The position numbers and the translations under genes were made by a program. Source: Eubacterium sp. (GTDB lineage Bacteria > Bacillota > Clostridia > Lachnospirales > Lachnospiraceae). From it: a stretch of 10,781 nt of DNA. Below, piece after piece: positions 1-5,833 of this stretch. Where the stretch lies: contig JAILAS010000013.1 of NCBI GenBank assembly GCA_024681495.1, forward strand, positions 1 to 10,781, written 5' to 3'. Each line of letters opens with the position of its first letter. Position 1 is the first letter of the stretch. Under the pieces are notes generated by a model. It worked only from the letters and a program-made list of their open reading frames with translations. It had not been told where the DNA came from and did not search any database.

Positions 1-280
1 TAACCGCCATTATCGCCTTCTCGGAGCTCTCGACCAGTATGATGGGTCCCAAAGCACCCTCCACGTCGTGCTCCGCCACGGCCGCGGCCGCGCCCAGCTC
101 GAACGCCTTGTTTACATAATTATGTCCGTCGGTATTGTTCCCCTTTATCGCGAAGAAGAGGTTTCCGTCCTCCACCTTGCGGCTGTCGAATTGTCCTCCC
201 AGCCAGGTCCTGCCCCCGCAGCCCTCCGCGTGTATCAGCTCTCCGCCGCAGGCTGCGGCAGCCTCAGAAATCGTCATCAT
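1..280 (-). CDS. murF: MurF, UDP-N-acetylmuramoyl-tripeptide--D-alanyl-D-alanine ligase, N-terminal part
   Basis: MurF uses ATP in the cytoplasm to add D-Ala-D-Ala to the UDP-MurNAc-tripeptide, the last soluble step of peptidoglycan precursor synthesis. Only the first 93 residues are visible; the rest lies beyond base 1. They match the Mur ligase N-terminal substrate-binding domain: D32-S-R-K, then a Gly-x-Leu-Phe-Phe-Ala-Ile-Lys-Gly block (39-47), D51-G-H, and a Gly-Ala-rich helix. The opening MTISEAAAACGG resembles MurF more than MurE, and the ddl gene on the same strand supports MurF. The ATP-binding domain cannot be seen. The start chosen is the ATG at 280-278, behind an AGGAG/AAGG purine stretch; a second ATG follows immediately and would also do. 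A small hairpin (300-313) lies in its leader. MurE is the main alternative. Confidence 0.82.
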   Translation of the reverse strand, partial: MMTISEAAAACGGELIHAEGCGGRTWLGGQFDSRKVEDGNLFFAIKGNNTDGHNYVNKAFELGAAAAVAEHDVEGALGPIILVESSEKAIMAV

Positions 281-521
281 ATCCTTCTCCTCTGTTTTCC
301 GTGCTGCTGCACGTTTTATGTTTCCCGTCCGTTTCTTTTCCGATTAGAGTTTATCACAACCTCGCTACCTAATCGACATAAATATGCGATTCTCCCGATT
401 TTAGTCCGGATCGAAGATGCCCGTGCAACGATCCCTCGTTCATCCTCGCCGCCGTTGCCGAAACGGGCTCACACTTGCCCGCGGCGCCCGGCGATGTTAT
501 CCTCAATACAGGAGGGTAATC
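281..521. other. Divergent intergenic region between murF and the radical SAM gene
   Basis: This 241-base spacer must carry the promoters of both divergent genes. On the minus strand I see no convincing -35/-10 pair for murF; GATAAA-like and CATAAA-like words lack a matching -35. On the plus strand TTGCCC (475-480) and TATCCT (498-503) are 17 bases apart, but the implied start would lie only one or two bases before the ribosome binding site, so this is weak. A perfect 5-bp hairpin, CGTGC/GCACG with a 4-base loop (300-313), is followed on the plus strand by TTTT and resembles a minimal terminator in that orientation; on the minus strand it lies in the murF leader. An in-frame upstream ATG at 417 exists for the plus-strand gene, but it lacks a good ribosome binding site and the added residues look non-homologous. 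Confidence 0.5.
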
Positions 522-1397
522 ATGGGCAAAACGTTTAAAGCTCCGGCCGCCAATCAGGTCACCTGCACGGTGTGCAGCCACCATTGCCGGCTTATCGACG
601 GGCAGACCGGGTTCTGCCGCGCCAGGAAAAACTCGGGCGGGCGCATTGTGCCGCTGTACTACGGAAGGGTGTGCGGCCTGTCGCTCGACCCAATCGAAAA
701 AAAGCCGCTGGCGATGTTCCATCCCGGCACGCGGATTCTGTCCGTGGGCAGCCTGGGGTGTAATCTGCGCTGCCCGTTTTGCCAGAACTACCATATATCG
801 CAGGCCGGAGCGGGGCCGGACGCAGTGACCGCCCCTCCCACCGAGAGCTTCACCCCGGAGGAGCTGGCGCAGCTGGCCGTGGACGCACACCGCGCCCGCG
901 GGAACATCGGCCTCGCATTCACCTACAACGAGCCCCTCGTCGGCTACGAATTCGTGCGCGATACCTCGCGCCTGACGCACGAAGCGGGGCTCCTTAACGC
1001 CGTGGTGACGAACGGTTCCGTCTCGCTCGACGTGCTAGAGGAGATTCTGCCGTATATAGACGCCATGAACGTCGATTTGAAGAGCTTCTCCTCCGAGTTC
1101 TACGAGTGGATACGCGGCGACCTTAACCAGACACGCGCCTTCATCGAACGCGCAGCGGCCGACTGCCACGTGGAAGTCACCACGCTTATCATCGATGGAA
1201 AGAACGACTCGCCGCGCGAGATGGACGAGCTGTCCGCATGGATTGCCTCGGTCTCTCCCGACATCCCGCTTCACATCACCCGCTCCTTCCCTCAATGGAA
1301 AATGCCGCACCTGCGCCCCACGCCCCTCGACAGGCTGCGTGAGCTCGCAGATACGGCACAGCGTAATCTGAATCATGTCTTCCTCGGAAACTGCTGA
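522..1397 (+). CDS. amrS: Radical SAM enzyme of the AmmeMemoRadiSam (AmrS) / pyruvate formate-lyase activase-like family
   Basis: This is a cytoplasmic iron-sulfur enzyme that cleaves S-adenosylmethionine to a 5'-deoxyadenosyl radical; the substrate of this family is not firmly established. The 291-residue protein has an N-terminal cysteine cluster (C15-x2-C18-x3-C22, then C32), a conserved DPIEKKPL block (56-63), and the radical SAM motif C80-x3-C84-x2-C87 followed by QN. Later blocks (FTYNEP, VTNG, MNVDLKSF, and HITRSFPQWKM near the C-terminus) fit the AmrS family. It ends just after the Leu-Gly-Asn motif, so it lacks the extra C-terminal cysteine region that, as I recall, longer homologues have. 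The start is the ATG at 522, five bases after GGAGGG (511-516). AmrA/AMMECR1 and AmrB/Memo partners are not in the window. It is the only plus-strand gene, set between ddl and murF. Confidence 0.85.
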   Translation: MGKTFKAPAANQVTCTVCSHHCRLIDGQTGFCRARKNSGGRIVPLYYGRVCGLSLDPIEKKPLAMFHPGTRILSVGSLGCNLRCPFCQNYHISQAGAGPDAVTAPPTESFTPEELAQLAVDAHRARGNIGLAFTYNEPLVGYEFVRDTSRLTHEAGLLNAVVTNGSVSLDVLEEILPYIDAMNVDLKSFSSEFYEWIRGDLNQTRAFIERAAADCHVEVTTLIIDGKNDSPREMDELSAWIASVSPDIPLHITRSFPQWKMPHLRPTPLDRLRELADTAQRNLNHVFLGNC

Positions 1398-1491
1398 ATG
1401 TCGTCAGTGTTTGCGGATTGTTTCCGACTGAGTTAAATTATGTAAACTAAGCCTCCCGACATGATTTCGGAATTATGCAAACCAGGTTTCC
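1398..1491. other. Convergent intergenic spacer between the radical SAM gene and ddl
   Basis: The two genes converge here, so a bidirectional terminator is expected, but none is clear. The best structure is a bulged stem in which TCAGT (1404-1408) and CGGA (1414-1417) pair with TCCG (1423-1426) and ACTGA (1427-1431); it has no following T-run. A short AAACC/GGTTT repeat also lies just before the ddl stop. Termination may be weak, allowing antisense overlap between the two transcripts; that is inference. Confidence 0.35.
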
Positions 1492-2529
1492 CTACCTCAT
1501 CGACACCTCGATGAGCTTCTCACAGAGCTGCTCGTAGGAGATACCTATGGCCGCCGCCTCCTGGGGAAGCAGGCTCGTGGGCGTCATTCCAGGGAGGGTG
1601 TTCGCCTCAAGGCAGACTATCCTGCCGTCTTCTCCCAATATAAAGTCCATTCGCGAGTACTTGTCGAGCCCGAGGGCATCCGCCGCCATAAGCGCGTAGG
1701 ACTGCATCTGCTCGGTCACGTCCTTGGGGAGCTCCGCGGGACACGTCTCCACGGCCGAACCCGCCTGGTACTTGTTCTTATAGTCGTAGAAGCCGGAAAT
1801 CGGCGCAATCTCAATGATGGGATAGGCCTCTCCGTCCACCACTCCGATAGAAAACTCGCGGCCCTTTACGTATTCCTCTACTACGACCGACTCCTCATAC
1901 GAAAAAGCGACGTCGAGCGCCTCAAGGTACTCATCCTGCGTATTGACGATGGAAACGCCGACCGACGATCCTCCGCATGCGGGCTTTACCACGCAGGGGA
2001 ATCCGAAGGAAGGTTCTGAGTCGTCTCTCTCGTCCGCCGACATCCCGAAGCCTGCCGCCACAGGGACGCCCTCCTCCTGGAAGAGCTTTCGGCTCATCCT
2101 CTTATCCATCGCAAGGGCGCTAGCCAGATAGCCCGTGCCCGTGTACTTTATGCCGAAGAGGTCGAGCGTGGCCTGAACCTTTCCGTTCTCGCCGTTTTCG
2201 CCGTGGAGCCCGAGGAAAACGATATCGGAAACCAGGCAGATATCAATCACGTTGGGGCCGAAGAACCCTCCTGTGTTGTCCTTTCGAAGGGCCTTCACCG
2301 ACTCGATATCCGGAGCCCGATCGCTGATAGCGTGGATGTCGGACGAAATCTCGTCCGCCCTGTCGAAGATGTCGGATACGTCTTCGCCGTGCACTCCGTA
2401 ACCCATATACACATCGAGCAGAATCACCCGATGTCCGTTTTTCTTAAGGGCCTCTGTGACCCCCTTACCGGTTATGAGGGAGACGTCCCTCTCGGTGCTC
2501 ACGCCTCCGGCTAAAACCGTAATATCCAT
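1492..2529 (-). CDS. ddl: D-alanine--D-alanine ligase
   Basis: Ddl is an ATP-grasp enzyme that joins two D-alanines in the cytoplasm, supplying the dipeptide that MurF uses. The 345-residue protein opens with the family signature GGVSTERDVS (8-17), whose Glu13 is the expected catalytic acid. It continues with LHGENGENGKVQ, a glycine-rich ATP loop (KPACGGSSVGV), the EEYVKGREFS block and the omega-loop FYDYKNKY. It ends with the metal-ligand motif EANTLPGMTPTS (308-319). The tyrosines of the omega-loop are those of true D-Ala-D-Ala ligases, not of VanA-type D-Ala-D-Lac enzymes. Compared with short DdlB forms there is an acidic insert of roughly 40 residues between about residues 45 and 100, as in longer Ddl types. 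The ATG at 2529 has AGGTG seven bases upstream. It follows porB on the same strand after a hairpin-rich spacer, so it may have its own promoter. Confidence 0.95.
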   Translation of the reverse strand: MDITVLAGGVSTERDVSLITGKGVTEALKKNGHRVILLDVYMGYGVHGEDVSDIFDRADEISSDIHAISDRAPDIESVKALRKDNTGGFFGPNVIDICLVSDIVFLGLHGENGENGKVQATLDLFGIKYTGTGYLASALAMDKRMSRKLFQEEGVPVAAGFGMSADERDDSEPSFGFPCVVKPACGGSSVGVSIVNTQDEYLEALDVAFSYEESVVVEEYVKGREFSIGVVDGEAYPIIEIAPISGFYDYKNKYQAGSAVETCPAELPKDVTEQMQSYALMAADALGLDKYSRMDFILGEDGRIVCLEANTLPGMTPTSLLPQEAAAIGISYEQLCEKLIEVSMR

Positions 2530-2564
2530 AGTCTGTCACCTGTATTATGTCAATTATCAAATCT

Positions 2565-2584
2565 GCGTCCCGGCTCCCGGGCGC
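2565..2584 (-). terminator. GC-rich hairpin, possible terminator or attenuator between porB and ddl
   Basis: GCG (2565-2567) and CCCGG (2569-2573) pair with CCGGG (2577-2581) and CGC (2582-2584), leaving one bulged base and a three-base loop: an 8-bp, all-GC stem. In the direction of transcription (minus) it is followed by AGATTTGATAATT, only moderately U-rich, so termination is plausible but not certain. It lies 69 bases after the porB stop and 35 bases before the ddl start. Confidence 0.4.
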
Positions 2585-2607
2585 CGCTGTGTTATGTCAA
2601 CCGACCC

Positions 2608-2619
2608 AATCCCGGGATT
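2608..2619. repeat. Perfect 12-bp palindrome AATCCCGGGATT
   Basis: The 12-base sequence is identical to its own reverse complement. It lies in the por-ddl spacer, 34 bases beyond the porB stop. With no loop it cannot form a good RNA hairpin and looks more like a protein binding site or a chance palindrome; the neighbouring hairpins and TTGACATAA words make chance less comfortable. Confidence 0.5.
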
Positions 2620-2629
2620 ACATCAACCA

Positions 2630-2643
2630 GCCGGTGCCCCGGC
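2630..2643. repeat. Small GC hairpin just after porB
   Basis: GCCGG (2630-2634) and CCGGC (2639-2643) form a perfect 5-bp stem with a 4-base loop, nine bases past the porB stop codon. On the transcribed minus strand it is followed by TGGTTGATGT, not a proper U-tract, so it is at best a weak terminator or a 3'-end stabilising hairpin. Confidence 0.35.
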
Positions 2644-2652
2644 CTCCAATGC

Positions 2653-3582
2653 CTACTCACACCTGTTAAGGAGCTCCTCCCACCTGCGGTCCACCTCGCG
2701 CTGGAAATTCACAATCAGGTGCTCGTTGCCCTTCTTGAACAGGTGCTTGAACCTGCCCTGGGGCTTCAGGAAGTCCTCAATGGGGAGCTTGTTCTTGGGC
2801 TCGTAGCTTAAGATCCACTTGCCGTCAACCACCTCGAAGAGAGGCCAGTAGCAGGTCTCCACACCGAGCTTGCAGATATCTATGATGTCCTCGGTGTTGT
2901 ACCTCCAGCCTCTGGGGCAGGGTGCCATGACGTTCAGGAACGCGGGTCCCTTGGTGTAGATGGCCTTGTGCGCCTTGATGTGGAGGTCCTTAAAGTTGTT
3001 TACAAATGTGGTCTGTGCCACGTAGGGAATGTTATGTGCCACCATGATCTGTGTCAAGTCCTTCCTGCACTGGGGCTTACCGTCGGATTCGGAGCCCGCA
3101 GGAGTGGTGGTGGTATCCGCATACATAGGCGTGGCGCTCGAACGCTGGATTCCGGTGTTCATGTAGGCGCCGTTGTCGTAACAGACGTAAGTGAAATCAT
3201 GTCCGCGCTCTGCCGCTCCGGAGAGCGACTGGAATCCGATATCGTATGTACCGCCGTCTCCTCCGAAGGTGACGAACTTGTACTCGCCCTTTATCTTTCC
3301 CTTCTTCTCGAGCGCAATCCTGGCAGCCTCCACGCCGCTCATGGTGGCGCCTGCGTTCTCGAACGCGTTGTGGATGTAGCTGTCCTTATACGCAGTGAAG
3401 GGATACATGTAGGAGGAAACCTCCAGGCATCCGGTCGCATTGCCGACCACCGCCTTGTCATCCTCGTCTATTACGTTAAGTACGTTTCTAACGCAGATTC
3501 CCGCGCCGCATCCGGCGCAAAGCCTGTGTCCGGGCGCGAACCTGTTGGGACGTGAAACTACCTCTTTAAAATTATAACTCAT
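2653..3582 (-). CDS. porB: Pyruvate:ferredoxin oxidoreductase, beta (TPP-binding) subunit
   Basis: The beta subunit binds thiamine pyrophosphate and one [4Fe-4S] cluster and carries out oxidative decarboxylation of the 2-oxoacid together with the alpha subunit. The 309-residue protein has the cluster cysteines expected for PorB: C22-x2-C25, C52 in ATGCLE and C222 in APCPRGW. The TPP-Mg site is visible as GGDGG (107-111) followed by DNGAY (136-140), with the conserved NTGIQRSSATP stretch next. Length matches four-subunit PorB proteins (about 310). The ATG at 3582 is preceded by GGAGG nine bases upstream, and the gene starts 31 bases after porA, making it the last gene of the operon. Pyruvate is the most likely substrate from family resemblance; a branched-chain 2-oxoacid cannot be ruled out. 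Confidence 0.93.
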   Translation of the reverse strand: MSYNFKEVVSRPNRFAPGHRLCAGCGAGICVRNVLNVIDEDDKAVVGNATGCLEVSSYMYPFTAYKDSYIHNAFENAGATMSGVEAARIALEKKGKIKGEYKFVTFGGDGGTYDIGFQSLSGAAERGHDFTYVCYDNGAYMNTGIQRSSATPMYADTTTTPAGSESDGKPQCRKDLTQIMVAHNIPYVAQTTFVNNFKDLHIKAHKAIYTKGPAFLNVMAPCPRGWRYNTEDIIDICKLGVETCYWPLFEVVDGKWILSYEPKNKLPIEDFLKPQGRFKHLFKKGNEHLIVNFQREVDRRWEELLNRCE

Positions 3583-3613
3583 ATCTGAAAACCTCCGATT
3601 CAGACCCGTTGCT

Positions 3614-4798
3614 CTAATCCCTGCCTCTTACTCCGATGTAGCGGTAAAGGTCCTCGTGACCGTTCTTCGCCGCATCCTTGAGGCTCTCGAGAATCTCCTC
3701 GGCGTGCTCCTCGAGCAGATCCCTGCCGCCCAGGCCGTAGATGTAGTTTATGACCTCGGCCTGTGACTTACCGTAGTACAATGCGCGAACCACCTCGGCT
3801 CCCATGGGGCCTCCGGCGTTCGAGAATCCCTGTGCCCTGTCCATTACAGCCACCGCCTTCACCCCGGAAAGCGCCTGCGCCAGCTCACGGGCGGGGAAGG
3901 GACGGAACATCCTGATCTTAATCAGTCCGATCTTCTCTCCGTTCTCACGGAACTTATCAATATAGTACTTCATGGTGCCGGCCGCGGAACCCATGATTAC
4001 GATGGCGTACTCCGCGTCCTCCATGCGATATTCCTCGAAGAAGCCGTACTTGCGGCCGAATGTGGCCTCGAAGCGCTCGGCCACTTCCTTAACTACCTGA
4101 GGCACGTTCCTCATCGCCTCGTCCTGAGCCCTGCGGGCCTCGAAGTAGTAGTTGGTCACCGAATACGGGCCCACTGCCAGGGGTTCGTTCTCGTTGAGGA
4201 GGTAGTGCTCGGGCTCGTACTCGCCCACGAACCTCTTCACCTTCACGTCGTCCTCAATGACGATGTTCTCCACGGCGTGGCTGGTGATGAAGCCGTCCTG
4301 GCACACCATGAGGGGCAGGTGCACCCTCTCGTCCTCGGCTATGGGATAGGCCTGGATGAAGTTATCGTAGGCCTCCTGATTGTTCTCCGCGAAGATCTGA
4401 ATCCAGCCGGTGTCCTTCGCGCCCATGGCGTCGGAGTGATCGGCGTTGATGTTTATGGGGCCCGAAAGCGCCCTGTTTACCAGGGACATGACTATGGGCA
4501 GCCTGTCGGAGGCCGCCACGTGGAGCTCCTCCCACATGTAAGCCATACCGCAGGACGACGTGGCCGTTACCACGCGCGCTCCCGCTGCAGACGCACCGAT
4601 GCACGCACTCATGGCAGAGTGCTCGCTCTCGACGGGGATGAACTCGGTGTCCACCTGTCCGTTGGCTATGAAGTTACAAAAATACTGCGGAATCTCCGTA
4701 GAAGGCGTGATGGGGAAAGCCGGCATCACGTCGGGGTTTATCTGGCGCATGGCGATGGCCACGGCCTCGTTGCCGGAGAGCCTATCTTTCTTAGACAT
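3614..4798 (-). CDS. porA: Pyruvate:ferredoxin oxidoreductase, alpha subunit
   Basis: This subunit supplies the pyrimidine-binding and transketolase-type domains that complete the TPP active site with PorB. The 394-residue length is typical of four-subunit enzymes. It begins with GNEAVAIAMRQINPD (9-23), then FPITPST with T31 (28-34), VESEHSAMSACIGASAAGAR (56-75), and NRALSGP with R109 (108-114). These correspond to the active-site threonine, glutamate and arginine region of single-chain PFOR, a residue assignment made from memory of the family. DHSD (120-123) and the DTGWIQIFAENNQEAYD block follow. The ATG at 4798 shares one base with the porD stop codon (TAATG), so the two are likely translationally coupled; the GGAGGG ribosome binding site lies inside the last codons of porD. 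Confidence 0.94.
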   Translation of the reverse strand: MSKKDRLSGNEAVAIAMRQINPDVMPAFPITPSTEIPQYFCNFIANGQVDTEFIPVESEHSAMSACIGASAAGARVVTATSSCGMAYMWEELHVAASDRLPIVMSLVNRALSGPININADHSDAMGAKDTGWIQIFAENNQEAYDNFIQAYPIAEDERVHLPLMVCQDGFITSHAVENIVIEDDVKVKRFVGEYEPEHYLLNENEPLAVGPYSVTNYYFEARRAQDEAMRNVPQVVKEVAERFEATFGRKYGFFEEYRMEDAEYAIVIMGSAAGTMKYYIDKFRENGEKIGLIKIRMFRPFPARELAQALSGVKAVAVMDRAQGFSNAGGPMGAEVVRALYYGKSQAEVINYIYGLGGRDLLEEHAEEILESLKDAAKNGHEDLYRYIGVRGRD

Positions 4799-5106
4799 TA
4801 TTCCAATCCCTCCATCTTAATGGCATCGAAGGGACATACCTTCACGCAGATGCCACATCCCTTGCAATGATCGTAGTCAAAGTCGAGCCTCTTGCGGTTC
4901 ACCACGGGAATGGCGGAATCCGGACAGACCGGAACGCACAAAAGACACTGTTTACAATCCTCCTCAATGAACTGGGGAGTGCTGGTGCGCCACTCGCCGG
5001 TCATAACGCTCTCCGACGTAGCGGGCTCGTATATCATCAGTCCCTCTGTGAGCTTCTCCCAGGGGCTGCTCTCATTGATTTCTTTCGCTTTTCTGTACTC
5101 AGCCAT
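4798..5106 (-). CDS. porD: Pyruvate:ferredoxin oxidoreductase, delta (ferredoxin-like) subunit
   Basis: A small electron-transfer subunit that passes electrons from the TPP subunit to external ferredoxin. The 102-residue protein has an N-terminal stretch with TGEWRTSTP (36-44), typical of PorD. Two four-cysteine cluster motifs follow: C51-x2-C54-x2-C57-x3-C61-P and C81-x2-C84-x2-C87-x3-C91-P, binding two [4Fe-4S] clusters. The start is the ATG at 5106, six bases after GGAGG. The reading frame stays open further upstream to 5313, but that part overlaps porC and looks like chance. The gene overlaps the end of porC by 8 bases and the start of porA by 1 base, as expected for tight coupling of complex subunits. 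Confidence 0.94.
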   Translation of the reverse strand: MAEYRKAKEINESSPWEKLTEGLMIYEPATSESVMTGEWRTSTPQFIEEDCKQCLLCVPVCPDSAIPVVNRKRLDFDYDHCKGCGICVKVCPFDAIKMEGLE

Positions 5107-5677
5107 TGCTAACCTCCGCATAAGCAATACGGAGTGCCTCCATATTGCCGTCAATAACCTCGGGCTTCTTGGCGAACTTCGCCTGATACAGCTTTCGCAT
5201 CTCGTCGAAGAACCTTTCCTTCTCCATGACGTCACATACCTTCGCAGTGGCTGCAAGCATGGGGGTGTTGGGGAAATTGCGCCCCAGCGTCTTAATGGAA
5301 ATGCCCTTCGCATCCACCAGATACACCGCGCCCTCGTAGCCGTTCAGAAGCGGTCTTATCTTATCTACGCTGCGTGTGGTGTTCACGAGAATGGCCCCCT
5401 CGGGCTTCAGGCCCGCGGTGACGTCGACCGACTCCAGAAGGGTCTCGTCCACGACAACCACGTAGTCGGGCTCGTAGATGTTCGAGTGAAGCATAATCTT
5501 CTCCGAACTTATGCGGTTATATGCCGTAATCGGCGCTCCCATTCTCTCGGGACCGTACTCGGGGAAACCCTGAACGAATTTTCCCGTCTCAAAGGCCACA
5601 TCTGCCAGCAACATGGCCGCCGTCTTGGCACCCTGGCCGCCCCGGCCGTGCCATCTGATTTCCAATGTATCTTTCAT
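5099..5677 (-). CDS. porC: Pyruvate:ferredoxin oxidoreductase, gamma subunit
   Basis: The gamma subunit is the domain-III equivalent of single-chain PFOR and completes the oxidoreductase complex; it is thought to contribute to the CoA and structural part. The 192-residue protein starts with the family hallmark IRWHGRGGQGAKTA (7-20, with the GRGGQG loop at 11-16), followed by a FPEYGPERMGAP block, and ends within the usual length range (about 185-195). The ATG at 5677 follows GAGGAT by seven bases. It is the first gene of porC-D-A-B, the classic gamma-delta-alpha-beta order, and lies about 56 bases downstream of the predicted transcription start. Members of this family can serve pyruvate or other 2-oxoacid enzymes, so the gamma subunit alone does not fix the substrate. 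Confidence 0.93.
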   Translation of the reverse strand: MKDTLEIRWHGRGGQGAKTAAMLLADVAFETGKFVQGFPEYGPERMGAPITAYNRISSEKIMLHSNIYEPDYVVVVDETLLESVDVTAGLKPEGAILVNTTRSVDKIRPLLNGYEGAVYLVDAKGISIKTLGRNFPNTPMLAATAKVCDVMEKERFFDEMRKLYQAKFAKKPEVIDGNMEALRIAYAEVSNG

Positions 5678-5692
5678 CGTTTTTATCCTCTA

Positions 5693-5702
5693 CTGTATAC
5701 AG
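5693..5702. promoter_or_regulatory. Palindrome CTGTATACAG in the por leader
   Basis: A perfect 10-bp palindrome sits about 30-40 bases after the predicted por transcription start and a few bases before the porC ribosome binding site. The TGTATACA core resembles GntR-type operators, but no regulator gene is nearby. It could act as a roadblock operator. Confidence 0.4.
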
Positions 5703-5705
5703 CAA

Positions 5706-5739
5706 AACAGATACTGCGGGACAATCCGCAGTACCTGTT
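5706..5739. promoter_or_regulatory. Inverted repeat at the por transcription start: 5' mRNA hairpin or operator
   Basis: TACTGCGG (5712-5719) and CCGCAGTA (5726-5733) are perfect 8-bp arms with a 6-base loop. After one mismatch (5711/5734) the symmetry continues with AACAG (5706-5710) and CTGTT (5735-5739). The outer arm abuts the -10 box and the inner arm begins at the predicted +1. The mRNA would therefore start with this hairpin, or a repressor bound here would block the polymerase. On the minus strand it is followed by a TTTT-containing stretch, so an attenuator is also conceivable. Confidence 0.6.
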
Positions 5740-5768
5740 ATTATAACCACATTCTAATAATTTGTAAA
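5740..5768 (-). promoter_or_regulatory. Sigma-A promoter of the porCDAB operon
   Basis: On the minus strand TTTACA (-35, bases 5768-5763) and a perfect TATAAT (-10, bases 5745-5740) are exactly 17 bases apart. The predicted transcription start is near 5733. The match to consensus is 11 of 12 bases, and the surrounding sequence is AT-rich, unlike the genes on either side. Confidence 0.8.
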
Positions 5769-5776
5769 CAGAATGC

Positions 5777-5806
5777 TGTCATACAACTACGAATGCTTGT
5801 ATGACA
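5777..5806. repeat. Perfect 10-bp inverted repeat between hpf and the por promoter
   Basis: TGTCATACAA (5777-5786) and TTGTATGACA (5797-5806) are perfect arms around a 10-base spacer. Relative to the por start the repeat spans about -44 to -73, a usual place for an activator or an upstream operator. It also lies 28 bases after the hpf stop codon and could be a hpf transcript-end hairpin, but the stem is AT-rich, the loop is large and no U-tract follows, so an operator seems as likely. The word GAATGC occurs in the loop and again just outside the left arm. Confidence 0.55.
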
Positions 5807-5833
5807 ATGCAAGTCGACTCATCGCTCCGGCAA

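Larger units (their letters stand above)
2540..2628 (-). repeat. Three degenerate TTGACATAA-like direct repeats upstream of ddl
   Basis: Read on the minus strand, TTGACATAATACAG (2553-2540) and TTGACATAACACAG (2600-2587) match at 13 of 14 bases, start to start 47 bases apart. A third looser copy, GGTTGATGTAA, lies at 2628-2618. TTGACA is the -35 consensus, but neither good copy has a well-spaced -10 element, so these may be regulator sites rather than promoters. The copy nearest ddl overlaps its leader just before the ribosome binding site. Confidence 0.45.

Noticed and set aside
417..521. Longer N-terminus for the radical SAM protein from an ATG at 417
   Set aside because: No ribosome binding site before 417, arginine-rich non-homologous residues, and an ideal GGAGGG site five bases before the ATG at 522.
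68..538. 156-codon open frame on the plus strand
   Set aside because: Runs antisense through murF and into the intergenic region; no ribosome binding site and no recognisable motif.
369..980. 203-codon open frame on the minus strand
   Set aside because: Opposite the radical SAM gene, low-complexity basic composition typical of antisense frames in GC-rich DNA, no recognisable domain.
2595..2600. TTGACA as a -35 box of a ddl promoter
   Set aside because: At 16-18 bases downstream the sequence is GC-rich hairpin with no -10-like hexamer.
4205..4870. 221-codon plus-strand frame
   Set aside because: Lies antisense to porA with His/Val/Arg-rich shadow composition; porA is firmly identified on the other strand.
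5107..5313. Upstream extension of porD to 5313
   Set aside because: Entirely inside porC in another frame; the ATG at 5106 has GGAGG at the right distance and gives the normal PorD length.
4892..5746. 284-codon plus-strand frame
   Set aside because: Antisense to porD and porC and running through the por promoter; no domain seen.
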